Source: JANRIC01 sp033765345 (GTDB lineage: Bacteria > Bacteroidota > Bacteroidia > Cytophagales > Microscillaceae). From it: 64,000 nucleotides of DNA. Below are positions 26,086 through 35,863 of this stretch, piece after piece. The DNA is taken from NCBI GenBank assembly GCA_033765345.1, contig JANRIC010000131.1, positions 42,628 to 106,627 on the forward strand. The letters are read 5' to 3'. Within the stretch, counting starts at the first letter, position 1. Each line of letters starts with the position of its first letter. The position numbers and the translations under genes were made by a program. The notes under the pieces were generated by a model. The model did not search any database, was not told the origin of the DNA, and saw only the letters and a list, made by a program, of their open reading frames with translations.

Positions 26086-29000
26086 TCATCGGGCCATTTG
26101 ATTTTCATTGATATGAATAAAAATGGGCTGAATAGGCAAGTTGTACTTCGGTACTAGGTCATTAAATTGTCTTCGACGAATCATATAAAGTGTACAATCC
26201 TGCTGGGCGGATATTTTGAATGACTGTATTGGCTGGGTGCTTTGAATTTCGTAATGGAGCATCAGGTTTGTGGTAGATTGGGGGGAGTCGTCGGGTCCGA
26301 ATTCACGAATTACACTTTTATTGAGAGTAAGATCAATTTTACCGGAGTACACCAAATAAATGTCCATTTCATCCGGGGAAGTAAAGTTACCGATACGATC
26401 CCCTGCTTGATATTGCTTGATGATGACCAATTGGGCGATTTCCAGCAGATCGAGCGCGCTGAGTCTACGAAAGGAGTAGATTTTTTGCAGATATTGAATG
26501 ATGACAGATAGGGTATTGTTGTAGTGAATTTTGACTATATCGAGTACGAGTTGGTCATATAAATTCAGTAAGCGGTCAAAGGTTTCTTTGGGAATGGAGT
26601 AAATTTTACAATTTGATTCGGCAGCTTCTACAAACACTTCTGTGATTTCTTGCTCGATATATTTGAGTGCGTGGGTAAATTGAAAAGCCTCTATTTCTTT
26701 TTCTTCTTGTTTTTCATTTTTCGTATAGCGGATTCTAATTTTAGAGAGGTTGATCAGGCAGTTTAGTTGATCGATGTGTTCTGCATAAGCCAATTGTTCT
26801 CCATTTCTATATTCCTGATAATGAGTCTTTTCAGCAATTTCCATCAGGGTAAGATCATTGATTTCACGGAATTCGGGTATTTTTTTGAGAATGTTTGTTG
26901 TGTTGAGTAGCTCGTCAGTCTTTTGGAGCTCGGTGGCGTGGATTTGAAAGATCGTAGAACCTGTTCTGCTGCGGAGGAGGATATCTGTATTTTCTTTGTA
27001 GGAGAGGGATTTTGGGCTGATGATATCAAGCGTTTGGTTAAATCGCTGCAATTCTCGTCCTTTGGCGGAGAGACTGATTTCGCCAGATTGTAAGATAAAA
27101 TGATCGAGATCACGCAGATAGTCAACTTGTGCGATGGTTTCGTTTTCGAGGTATTCTTTCAGGTGGATGATTTTGGATATTTCAGAAAAACTCAGGGTAT
27201 TGGTTTTACGGATAAGTCCGGCATCGTGCAGTTTGATCATCAATAAGGATAATTTGCGGGAGTTATCTAGGATTGAAAGAGGGATTTCATCATAAAGTGA
27301 AATAATTTCATTGAATTGATTTCTGGGTATTTTAAAAACCAAGGTATTACTTTGGGCGATGATCTTGATGCCAGATAGGTTTTGGTTAATATAGGGGTAG
27401 TTATTCAAAAAACCACCGGAATCATACCTTCGGATAACGATTTTGTGACTATAAAGGAGTACAGTGCCTGAATAAATGATAAAATAATCCATTTCTTCTA
27501 TGGAGGAATAGGCTTCATCCTCATTATTTTTCAGAAGTATATTCTCCCCGGTTTTGCAATCAAGTATTTCAATAGTTTTGGCAATTTCTGACAATACAAG
27601 CCCTGATATTTCTTCAAATTCGGGGATGGAGCGCAAGAAGTCAGCAATCTTAAATTTCAGATAAACGGCGGTTTGGTGTAGTTTCTGTAGATCTCTGATC
27701 AGAGCAGGTACTTGAGAATTCCCTTGAAAAGGATTTAATTTTTGGAGGTTGGTTTCCAGTTCAGCGGGGTAAAGGCGACTGAGTGCGTCAAAGGCAATTT
27801 CTCGTAAAATAATATCTGGATTAACGGCATTGGCTAGAAAGATAGCAGGGTCTTTAAAATCACTTCTTTGGGATAATTCGTAAAGGGCGCAGGCTTTAGT
27901 CCAGCGATTGATCCATTTGTAATCTCGCTGAATCAAAGCAATCAATAGATCTTGTGCAGACATCTGCGGCACGTCTTCCACGATAAAGTGACTGCTTACA
28001 AGTCGAATTTTTTCACTGTATGAAGTGGATGTATTGAGTAAGGGTAATAAGATCGGTTTGATGGTTTCAACCAGTAAAACATCCAACAGCTCCAGGGCTA
28101 ATTCGGCTTGTTCGGGGTTATTGCTGTATAAGTTTTCTCGTACGAGTTCTACGGAACGAGGTTCGTAAAGCAAGGCCAATAAGCTGAATATTTTTTCATA
28201 ATTATTTTTAATTTCGGATTCCATGGCATCCATCAGGGGGCTTTCCGAGTCTTCGCCCATAAATCGACTGAGCGCTTGTGTGGCGGACATATTCCAAACC
28301 AATATCTGGCAGATTTCCTGAACTTCGGCATTAATTTTTTGACGAAGCTGGGAATCATCAATCTTGTGCCCACATTCACTTAAAGTATTGATTGCTAGTG
28401 TACTTACATTTTGATTTTTATAATCCAGTTTATCGAGCAATAACTTTACGGCTCTTTCTGTACCTACTCTCCCATAAATTTGGACGATTCTCAATTGGAT
28501 GGTTTCCGACTGACCGGTTATATAAAAAGCACTTTCTAGGGCATCAAATATTTTTTCGCCAATACTCACAATAGCAGCAATTGCGGCATGGCTGAAGTGA
28601 GGATTATCCAATTTCTCGATCAGGCTGTTGTATATTTCTGGGCTTTTAGAACTTGATGATGCCACAAGAGCCTGATAAGTAACCTGATAGTCTTCTTTTA
28701 AAGAGTTTTGGATAAGCCTAAGTATAAGTCGGTTTTTGATGTTTTCAGCCGAATAGATTGTCAGCAAGGCACCAAAAATTCTTTCTTGGATGAGGGTAGA
28801 TTGGGTAAGTTGTTCAATATAGCGGGCTCTCTCTAATCTTTTTTCGGCTGCAATCAAGGTATTCAGGCACTCTCGAATCAGGTCGGCATTATCCAGGATA
28901 GGAAAATACCTGGATTTACTGATCACATCTAATACAGGGATAGCCTCCAGTATACAAAGTTTGGAAGCTTGCCTTAAAGCCACACTTTGAACCTCTTCCT

Positions 29001-30945
29001 CAATATTGAGTGGAAGGAGGCGTATTTTTTCTTTGAGTTTCTCTTTCAAATCCTTGACCCTGGATTCCAATTCGTGCGCTGAGTCCACGTCTTTGTTAGC
29101 AAGTACATTTGATCTGAGTTTTTGATTGATATGCGCCAGAATATCTTCAATTTTTTGATCTATGGTGCGTTTGTGTCTTTCTTCAAAAATATTCTGGTTT
29201 TCAAATTCAGTACCCCAGAGTACCGTTCTCAGATTTATATCAGTATTTAGAATGATTTCGTTTAGTTCCAGATTGGTTTCGTGCAGCAATTTATCGATGA
29301 CTCCCAGGTAGTTGCCATCAGGGGCTTTGGAGTCCAACAGTTTTAGAATAGCTTCTCTGTAAATGACTGGGTTCAAAATATTCAGGATATTGAGATACGT
29401 GGCAATTTGACTAGGATGAACCGTGTGAATCTGATGCACTATATTTTCTGCCAAACTTAGTTTTTTCAGATTGGCTTTTGACTGTTCAGCCTGGAGGGTA
29501 TTTTCTAATTTTCTTTTATATTCTTTGTAAAGTACAAAAACGGTGTAAATGGTAGCAATCCCTACCGTCATAATCCAGACAAATAAGATTTGAGAAATAT
29601 ATTGGGGGCTGAAACTGAGAAAAAAGAGCAGTAATACACCACTCAGCCACACAGAAAGTTGACGAACAAATCCCTCGAGCTTCAATTGAATGTCATACCT
29701 CAGATCAAAAGGAATAAGCAGAAGATACAAACGATACACAGACATTTCAATCGCTTCCCCCAGAGAATCTTTGACCGTCTTACAAATCAGAATCATAATA
29801 AAGAAAAAAAGAAATGAGTCGAATTCTAATGTTGATTCAGGTCTAAAGGTATACAGTCCTTTGGAAAAGACACTCAACAAAGCAATATTCAGGAATGCAA
29901 GTAATATCACTGGTAAAATCAACAAATTGATTCTCAAATCATATTTGCGTATCAGATAAGGATATAAAAAGGTTTTAAACGCCAAACCAAGTGCCATCAT
30001 AAATCCCCAGAATATACTTAGAAAGCTAAAAAATTCGCCTCTTTTTAAATGCAAGCCTTCTGCATTGGGAGTTTTTTCCACGTGCTGTAATCCGAATGCA
30101 GCCCAAAATAAATATTCTGTCAAAACAAGTACACTTACACTAAGCATCATATAAACGGCCAACGTAATGAAATAAGGATCGTCCCACAATTTGAAAAAAG
30201 TGTTTTTGTCCTGTACCTGTTTGATGTCTTCCTGCACCAAATCCAGGCTTTTGAACTTGAAAGTGATGAATCCAAGCACCACAAAAGCCAATATATAAGC
30301 CGCACCACTGATCCAAAATAGGATATTTAAAATTGGTAGGCAGGTAATTTTTGACTCTGCTTCCCAATCTATCCCCTTGCTCAAAAACCAAATCAATAAA
30401 GCACTCAGAAACCCTGCCGACAAAATACCGATACCTACACGATGGGTAAAGCGTTTGATCAACTGAATATTAAACAACCGAGCAAATATTCCCTCCAGAA
30501 TGATAAATGAAAAAGAATTTAACAGGATTAATCCTACCAAACCCCAGAAGATATAATCGTGAGAGTTTATAAGTTCTTTAGAACCCTGCAAAAAAATCCC
30601 CTGGTATAGATAAAATATAAAACCCCCAATAGCCGCCAAAAATGCCATAGCCAGTCTTGAAAAAGGAAAAAAAGATTGCAGATAGATCAACAAAAGACTG
30701 ATTCCCATTCCTATAAATCCGGCTATGTAAATAGCTTCTGCCAGATTTTCCAACAAGTGTTTCGTGAACCCTTCCTGAACCCTTGCAGCGTCAAGCCCCA
30801 GGCGGCTATCCATAAAAATACTGACGACAGTGATGTTGTAAAGGCTGAGACCAACTCCTATGAATGCCCCCCAAACAATCAGATATATCAATTGAGTGCG
30901 GTGTATAGGATCAATTTTGTTTAGGCTTGTGATATTGTCATTCAT
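26086..30945 (-). CDS. giant MFS-type transporter fused to HEAT repeats and four cyclic-nucleotide-binding-like domains
   Basis: 1619 residues. Residues 1-475 contain about 12 membrane helices (for example LIYLIVWGAFIGVGLSLY, LLLIPFDLRYDI and IMTVGIATIYTVFVL), an MFS/ADP-ATP-translocase-like layout. Residues about 480-1090 are a helical HEAT-type solenoid (AIAAIVSIGEKIFDALESA, VSTLAINTLSECG). Four cNMP-binding-like folds then follow near 1108-1185, 1255-1330, 1360-1440 and 1498-1590, each with the 'L..IA......Y..G..I' opening and a 'YSG.I.L' strand. The phosphate-binding cassette residues of true cAMP binders are not evident, so ligand binding is doubtful. The architecture resembles large 'MFS/cNMP-binding' proteins of Bacteroidota; substrate unknown. 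A coiled-coil gene lies 28 bp upstream in the same operon. Confidence 0.75.
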   Translation of the reverse strand: MNDNITSLNKIDPIHRTQLIYLIVWGAFIGVGLSLYNITVVSIFMDSRLGLDAARVQEGFTKHLLENLAEAIYIAGFIGMGISLLLIYLQSFFPFSRLAMAFLAAIGGFIFYLYQGIFLQGSKELINSHDYIFWGLVGLILLNSFSFIILEGIFARLFNIQLIKRFTHRVGIGILSAGFLSALLIWFLSKGIDWEAESKITCLPILNILFWISGAAYILAFVVLGFITFKFKSLDLVQEDIKQVQDKNTFFKLWDDPYFITLAVYMMLSVSVLVLTEYLFWAAFGLQHVEKTPNAEGLHLKRGEFFSFLSIFWGFMMALGLAFKTFLYPYLIRKYDLRINLLILPVILLAFLNIALLSVFSKGLYTFRPESTLEFDSFLFFFIMILICKTVKDSLGEAIEMSVYRLYLLLIPFDLRYDIQLKLEGFVRQLSVWLSGVLLLFFLSFSPQYISQILFVWIMTVGIATIYTVFVLYKEYKRKLENTLQAEQSKANLKKLSLAENIVHQIHTVHPSQIATYLNILNILNPVIYREAILKLLDSKAPDGNYLGVIDKLLHETNLELNEIILNTDINLRTVLWGTEFENQNIFEERHKRTIDQKIEDILAHINQKLRSNVLANKDVDSAHELESRVKDLKEKLKEKIRLLPLNIEEEVQSVALRQASKLCILEAIPVLDVISKSRYFPILDNADLIRECLNTLIAAEKRLERARYIEQLTQSTLIQERIFGALLTIYSAENIKNRLILRLIQNSLKEDYQVTYQALVASSSSKSPEIYNSLIEKLDNPHFSHAAIAAIVSIGEKIFDALESAFYITGQSETIQLRIVQIYGRVGTERAVKLLLDKLDYKNQNVSTLAINTLSECGHKIDDSQLRQKINAEVQEICQILVWNMSATQALSRFMGEDSESPLMDAMESEIKNNYEKIFSLLALLYEPRSVELVRENLYSNNPEQAELALELLDVLLVETIKPILLPLLNTSTSYSEKIRLVSSHFIVEDVPQMSAQDLLIALIQRDYKWINRWTKACALYELSQRSDFKDPAIFLANAVNPDIILREIAFDALSRLYPAELETNLQKLNPFQGNSQVPALIRDLQKLHQTAVYLKFKIADFLRSIPEFEEISGLVLSEIAKTIEILDCKTGENILLKNNEDEAYSSIEEMDYFIIYSGTVLLYSHKIVIRRYDSGGFLNNYPYINQNLSGIKIIAQSNTLVFKIPRNQFNEIISLYDEIPLSILDNSRKLSLLMIKLHDAGLIRKTNTLSFSEISKIIHLKEYLENETIAQVDYLRDLDHFILQSGEISLSAKGRELQRFNQTLDIISPKSLSYKENTDILLRSRTGSTIFQIHATELQKTDELLNTTNILKKIPEFREINDLTLMEIAEKTHYQEYRNGEQLAYAEHIDQLNCLINLSKIRIRYTKNEKQEEKEIEAFQFTHALKYIEQEITEVFVEAAESNCKIYSIPKETFDRLLNLYDQLVLDIVKIHYNNTLSVIIQYLQKIYSFRRLSALDLLEIAQLVIIKQYQAGDRIGNFTSPDEMDIYLVYSGKIDLTLNKSVIREFGPDDSPQSTTNLMLHYEIQSTQPIQSFKISAQQDCTLYMIRRRQFNDLVPKYNLPIQPIFIHINENQMAR

Positions 30946-30973
30946 AGGTTTTTCTGCTTGGACAATCGTGTGC

Positions 30974-32422
30974 TTATCTTTGAGTTGATTTATTATTTAA
31001 ATACTGGTCTAAGACATTTTTGAGTTCATCAAGTACCACTTCGAGTTCTGTGAGGAGTTCTGTTCTTTTTTCAGATAATGTGCGATGATTTTCGGCATTG
31101 TTTTCTTGCTTGAGTTCCTCATCAATTTGCCTAATTTCTTCTCGAAGGCTATCTGCACGCTGCTGCAAGGCGATGAACTTCTCCGATTCTTTAAAATCAT
31201 CAGGTAATTGAGCCAGGAAATTATCAGTAATATTTTTGGATTTCATATTTTCTTCCATCAGGATTTTTAATGAATCCAAAACACTTTCATAGGCTTTTGT
31301 GAGCGAGTCTTGTAAGGCTAGTTGATTCTTGCGGGTCTGGCTATCTATCTGGTTTTCTGTCGGTTTTAACAATATTTTCAAGCTATCCAGTTGTGTTTTA
31401 ATACGCAAAGAGTCTCTTTTTAACAAAGCTTCCAAGTCATTTTTTTGAGGTTCTGATTTTACTACGTTATTATTGGCGTTGGAATTGTGCGGTTCAGTTT
31501 TGGAGGTGTTTTGAGTCTGAATCGTCGAGTTTTCGTTTTTTTTGTTTGTTTTAGTGCTGTCATTTGGTGTCAATACATTTGGTTCGGACTTGGTTTTGGA
31601 GGTATCATTGCTGGCTAAGGGCTTAGTCTGTTGAGATTTTGTAGAGTCTGGTCTTTCACAGGCTTTTAGTTGTTCGTTCAAGACTTTGAGTTGTTCTTCC
31701 GAATCCAGAATTTTTTTCTCAAGGGTTTCTACATCTTGGAGTTTTTTCTTGAGGTCTTCAATTTCTTTATTTTTGGTATTGAGAGCCTCTTTTTGTTTTT
31801 CAGCAATTTTTTTGATTTCTTTCAGTTTACCGATTTGAAATACATCTTTCCAGAGGCTCCATTTATTTTCTTTTCCGTATTTCATCAAGACTACCTGATC
31901 CCACAATTTTTTGCCTTCTTTGGTGAGCACATAATAATCACTAAAAGTCATATCTCCCACACTAAATGTTTCTTTTTTCTTATTCTCTGCTTGTTCAAAA
32001 TGTTTTCCCTGAATAATTTCACAAAGTGTATAATCCACATAAGGTACATTTGCGCTCAGGCTGTCTTCGCCTTCCCACTGGGTATATGAATAGAATCCGC
32101 TCACATCAACCATGAGCAAAATCCAATTTTCCTCATGCTGAAGAGCGTAAACGGAATAAGGATAAGTAGATACCTGAATACTGTCAGGAAAGTCTTCTAA
32201 AGCCTCTTCAATGACTACCTCATCTGTAAAAATAGGAATTAATTCTTTTACTTTTTGGGCGCAATCAGCCAGAAAAATAGAATCACGAAGGGGGATTTCC
32301 GCCTGCCCAAAAGCCGAAATACTGATAAAAATACTTATGAGGGGAAATATCTTTCTAACAAAGCACTTAAGAGCTTCCTTTATATAAGTTTTGGAGCGGT
32401 TATTTATAACAAAGCTAGTCAT
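30974..32422 (-). CDS. exported coiled-coil protein, 482 aa
   Basis: A signal-like hydrophobic stretch (KIFPLISIFISISAFGQ, about 25-41) precedes a globular part of about 150 residues that I do not recognise. A long coiled coil follows (about 195-257, KKIAEKQKEALNTKNKEIED), then an Asn/Ser/Thr/Lys-rich linker (about 260-330) and a second coiled-coil block to the end. It is probably periplasmic or envelope attached. Only 28 bp separate it from the giant transporter-like gene, suggesting the two proteins work together. Function not recognised. Confidence 0.7.
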   Translation of the reverse strand: MTSFVINNRSKTYIKEALKCFVRKIFPLISIFISISAFGQAEIPLRDSIFLADCAQKVKELIPIFTDEVVIEEALEDFPDSIQVSTYPYSVYALQHEENWILLMVDVSGFYSYTQWEGEDSLSANVPYVDYTLCEIIQGKHFEQAENKKKETFSVGDMTFSDYYVLTKEGKKLWDQVVLMKYGKENKWSLWKDVFQIGKLKEIKKIAEKQKEALNTKNKEIEDLKKKLQDVETLEKKILDSEEQLKVLNEQLKACERPDSTKSQQTKPLASNDTSKTKSEPNVLTPNDSTKTNKKNENSTIQTQNTSKTEPHNSNANNNVVKSEPQKNDLEALLKRDSLRIKTQLDSLKILLKPTENQIDSQTRKNQLALQDSLTKAYESVLDSLKILMEENMKSKNITDNFLAQLPDDFKESEKFIALQQRADSLREEIRQIDEELKQENNAENHRTLSEKRTELLTELEVVLDELKNVLDQYLNNKSTQR

Positions 32423-32448
32423 CTAGAGTTTTTGATTTAATTATGGCA

Positions 32449-32478
32449 AGATTTTTCGTACAATATACGAAAAAATCT
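32449..32478. promoter_or_regulatory. dyad in divergent promoter region
   Basis: AGATTTTTCGT (32449-32459) and ACGAAAAAATCT (32467-32478) form an inverted repeat with one bulge, 27 bp before the coiled-coil gene's start and in the 230-bp gap to the divergent GH18-like gene. It could be an operator or a stem-loop. The rest of the gap shows only AT-rich sequence. Confidence 0.35.
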
Positions 32479-32652
32479 CATAAAACTTTCATAAATTCGG
32501 GCAAAGTTCAATATATTCGTTATATTTTATTGCTTGACACCCAATAAGTATTCAATTATATTTATTTAAAATTGAACACAAATTTATAGCCATATTTTAC
32601 AAATACAACATAGTGCCTATTTACCTGATTAATCATAAATTCAACACATCTT

Positions 32653-34461
32653 ATGCAAATCTACAAATACATATTCCTGATAGCATGGATCATCACTCTC
32701 CTACTCACCCCGGCAAGTATTTTTGCCCAAAAAAACATCTTGTCCGAAAAAGCTAAACAAAATACACAATCACTGCTAAATAAACAAAAACTAAAATCTG
32801 CCGCCAAAAACGTGGCTGATGAGGCAAAAGATCCTATTATCGAGGGGCGCAGGATAGACGTGTTTGATTATGATCCGAATTCTGACAATATTGACGTGAG
32901 TAACCCCGGCGGCGGTGCGCTCAAAGAGGATGAACTTAATCTGGCCGATAATACTGTCTTTATTGATACCCTCAATTTTATTCGCAGAAGCCTCTCTGTC
33001 AAAAACAGAGACATGTTTATGTATCAAAAAGGTTTGCCCAGCCCCATTATCAATACCCAAGTTTATGAAGAAAATAAGGATTTTGACCTGGAAATGAAAG
33101 TTTTCGGCTGGCATCCCTACTGGATGAAAAATGCCTATGAAAGTTATAATTTTTCCCTCCTGACTGCCGTAGCCTATTATTCTTATGAAATAAAACCCGA
33201 AGATGGTTCTTATAGAAGTATACACGACTGGCAAACTACAGATCTAATCCAGATGGCTCACGATGATTCTTGCAAAGTATTGTTCAGTGTCAGTAATCTG
33301 GGAGAAAAAGACAATATCACCTTTTTAGACAATCGCAGCGCCCAACGCAATTGTATCAGCACACTCATCAGCCTTGTGCAAGCAAGGCAAGCCGACGGGA
33401 TTCATATCGATTTTGAAGGCGTACCCAAAAGCCACCGGGATGCTTTTACCAATTTTATCCTAGATTTGGGTTTTCAGCTTAAGGCAATCTTGCCGGATGC
33501 CTGGTTATCTATTTCGCTCCCTGCATTAGACATAGATAAAATCTATCAAATCAGCCAAATCAATAGCCAAATTGATCTTTTTGTGATGATGGGGTATGAG
33601 TTTTATGGTGCCAATACCCAGACTGCCGGACCGATTGCTTCTATGAATGGTGGAGAACACTGGTGGCAGTTTGGGCTTCAACGCGGAGTAGATGAATACC
33701 TCGCCGCAGGGATTGATCCTCAAAAGCTTTTACTTACTTTCCCTTATTATGGAGGCGAATGGATCACCAACGAGCTTACCTTCCCCTCAAAAAGCAAAAA
33801 GTTTTATCGCTATCTGATGTATCGGGATATTAAAAACGCTTCTAATGTCAGTAAAAGACCTCTTGAAGAACCCAGCAGCATGAGCGTCTACATCGGCTAT
33901 CAGGATGGCAATAATAATTATCACCAAATCTGGTACGATGATACCCTGTCTCTTGCTAAAAAATATGCTTGGATTCGGGAAAAAAAGCTGGGCGGTGTGG
34001 GAATTTGGGCTTTGGGCTACGACAATGGGCATACAGACCTCTGGGAAGTATTGGATCGGAAATTTGCCAAAAAAGCTCCCAAAACCAAGAAACAAAACGT
34101 AGGTTGGTGGCGATCTTTGTTTACAAGAATGATGCGTATATTGAGCAATCCTCAGACCCTTTTGCAAAATCCCCGCTCTTTATTGAGTTTGTTTGGTTTT
34201 CTGACGGGTACCAGTCTGATGGGCTTTTTTGTACTTTACCGATATGGCTACCGATTTAGTAAGGTATTCAATATTGGCATCAAAGGCACTGTAATCGTGG
34301 TATTGCTGGTCATTTTAGGGCTATTGATTATGATGGCGAGTAATAATTATGGCAGTACACCCTTGGTGACGGCGGCGTATATTGTAGGAGGATTTATTAT
34401 CGGTGCCATTGTATTTCTACTGATCAATCGGGGAAGCAGTTCGGAAAGAGACCTGCCCTAA
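32653..34461 (+). CDS. GH18-like glycosidase domain protein with C-terminal membrane helices
   Basis: 602 residues. A signal peptide (MQIYKYIFLIAWII to IFAQ) is followed by an unassigned 100-residue region. A GH18 TIM barrel then starts at FGWHPYWMK, with SVSNLG, the active-site strand DGIHIDFEG near 248-256, FVMMGYEFYG and GGVGIWALGYDNG. The canonical DxxDxDxE is DGIHIDFE: the catalytic Glu and preceding Asp remain, while the second Asp is His. Three membrane helices follow near 505-525, 545-565 and 575-595. It resembles spore/cell-wall-type GH18 proteins, so peptidoglycan or chitin-like substrates are possible. It converges on a hypothetical gene, the stops overlapping by four bases. Confidence 0.82.
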   Translation: MQIYKYIFLIAWIITLLLTPASIFAQKNILSEKAKQNTQSLLNKQKLKSAAKNVADEAKDPIIEGRRIDVFDYDPNSDNIDVSNPGGGALKEDELNLADNTVFIDTLNFIRRSLSVKNRDMFMYQKGLPSPIINTQVYEENKDFDLEMKVFGWHPYWMKNAYESYNFSLLTAVAYYSYEIKPEDGSYRSIHDWQTTDLIQMAHDDSCKVLFSVSNLGEKDNITFLDNRSAQRNCISTLISLVQARQADGIHIDFEGVPKSHRDAFTNFILDLGFQLKAILPDAWLSISLPALDIDKIYQISQINSQIDLFVMMGYEFYGANTQTAGPIASMNGGEHWWQFGLQRGVDEYLAAGIDPQKLLLTFPYYGGEWITNELTFPSKSKKFYRYLMYRDIKNASNVSKRPLEEPSSMSVYIGYQDGNNNYHQIWYDDTLSLAKKYAWIREKKLGGVGIWALGYDNGHTDLWEVLDRKFAKKAPKTKKQNVGWWRSLFTRMMRILSNPQTLLQNPRSLLSLFGFLTGTSLMGFFVLYRYGYRFSKVFNIGIKGTVIVVLLVILGLLIMMASNNYGSTPLVTAAYIVGGFIIGAIVFLLINRGSSSERDLP

Positions 34462-35126
34462 TTTTCCCCCAATAAATCTTTGACAGCGTTTTTTTGCATT
34501 TCTTTTTTGATTTTGCTTACTGCATTATAGTTTTTAAAACCTACCAGGGTTTTTTGTTGCTCTTTCCCATAATCCATCATACGACACCAAAGTGCCATTA
34601 CTTTGCCTTTCCAAAGGCAATCCGTTCTTTTGCCTTCTTCCGATTCAATCTCTTCACAAGGCAATTCATTGGGCTCGCCGTAGGCTTTGATCAATACATC
34701 TTTGATATCTGCAAAATGCGTAACATCCAGGGTGATGATGATTTCATAGATCAGCTCTTTATACACCAATAAGATCATTTTACGCACCTGAATGTATCCG
34801 ATGTGTAAGTAAGGGTTGGATATCAGGGTATCTGTGGGTGTTTTATTCAAACTATCCGCGGGAATTACAAAAGGCAAAGAATCGCTCATAATCAGACCAT
34901 ACACATCATATCCATCATTGGCCTTGCCTTCATACTCGAAGAAAAAACGATGTTTTTGGATGGAATCACCCATTCGAATATTTTTAAAAGACTGCTGCTT
35001 ATCCAACTTAGAGATATTTTGAGCTTGTGTCTGAAAAATACTCCCCCACAAAAACAAGAGAAAAATACTCAACTGAAATGTGGTCTTTGAGCTTGAAAAT
35101 TTTTGTATTTTAATAAGATTCATCAA
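34458..35126 (-). CDS. secreted hypothetical protein, 222 aa
   Basis: A signal peptide (around SIFLLFLWGSIFQTQAQ) is followed by a mature domain of about 185 residues with two possible disulfide cysteines (LPCEEIE and DCLWKGKVMALWCRMMDYG). The C-terminus is a lysine-rich helix. I do not recognise a family. It lies 14 bp downstream of the eCIS-type DUF4157 gene on the same strand, so it may belong to that locus. Confidence 0.65.
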   Translation of the reverse strand: MMNLIKIQKFSSSKTTFQLSIFLLFLWGSIFQTQAQNISKLDKQQSFKNIRMGDSIQKHRFFFEYEGKANDGYDVYGLIMSDSLPFVIPADSLNKTPTDTLISNPYLHIGYIQVRKMILLVYKELIYEIIITLDVTHFADIKDVLIKAYGEPNELPCEEIESEEGKRTDCLWKGKVMALWCRMMDYGKEQQKTLVGFKNYNAVSKIKKEMQKNAVKDLLGEN

Positions 35127-35140
35127 AAAAAGCTTCAGAG

Positions 35141-35764
35141 TTAATAGTGATTTTTCTTGCGTGCAGCCAACTTACCCAATAAATCGGCTTCATTTTCAAG
35201 AACAGGGTCATCATTGACTGGTAAGCCCTGGCTTTGCGTCGTTGCTTGTACCTGTTGAGACCTTTGCTGGAGTACGTGTGCCAGTTCATGCCCCAACAAT
35301 TCTTGCCCTTCCTGATTATGGGGCTGGAACTTTCCGGGGGCAAAAGTAATTTCATTTCCCTGGGTATACGCCAAAGCGCCTACCTGATTGGCTTGTGGGC
35401 TTTCTTTGATTTGCACATCAGAAAAATCTGTTTGAAAACTACCTTCCATTTGGTTTTTGACGTTTTGGGGCATGGTCTGCGAACTTGCCTCGGCTGGGCT
35501 AGGGCTTTGCTGCGTTGGGTTTTGTTTCATTTGAAGCTCTTCTTCTTCAACAGGTCCCTCCGTCTGAGCGGTGTCTTGCTTCATCTGCATTTCATCTTCT
35601 TCTATGTTCTGCAACTGAGCGGTGTCTTGCTTCATCTGCATTTCATCTTCTTCCATAGTCTGCAACTGAGCGGTACTTGTTCCAAAAGAGTTTTTAGCGG
35701 CTCTTTTTTGCAACATTGGCAAATTGGATTTAGGCAGTGGGCGATTGGTTTTTGATGCTTTCAT
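35141..35764 (-). CDS. eCIS core domain (DUF4157) protein
   Basis: 207 residues from the ATG at 35764 (MKASKTNRPLPKSN); the upstream start at 35794 would add ten residues with no counterpart in the neighbour. The N-terminus has MLQKRAAK, then three near-repeats of about 17 residues with (E)E(D/E)E(M/L)QMKQ(D/N). A DUF4157 domain completes it: QGQELLGHELAHVLQQR-like sequence with HELAH at about 159-163 and the third ligand region PVLENEAD. DUF4157 proteins accompany extracellular contractile injection systems. The Met-Lys-Ala-Ser start and MLQ(Q/K)R block are shared with the metalloprotease gene 0.7 kb upstream. No sheath, tube or baseplate genes are present in the window. Confidence 0.82.
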   Translation of the reverse strand: MKASKTNRPLPKSNLPMLQKRAAKNSFGTSTAQLQTMEEDEMQMKQDTAQLQNIEEDEMQMKQDTAQTEGPVEEEELQMKQNPTQQSPSPAEASSQTMPQNVKNQMEGSFQTDFSDVQIKESPQANQVGALAYTQGNEITFAPGKFQPHNQEGQELLGHELAHVLQQRSQQVQATTQSQGLPVNDDPVLENEADLLGKLAARKKNHY

Positions 35765-35863
35765 AATGAAAAATATTTTTCTTAAAATTACCAAAATTCA
35801 GTCAATATGTCAAAATTTAATACCTGGTAAATATTCAAAGGATAACCCTCACCGTGGTATCGT

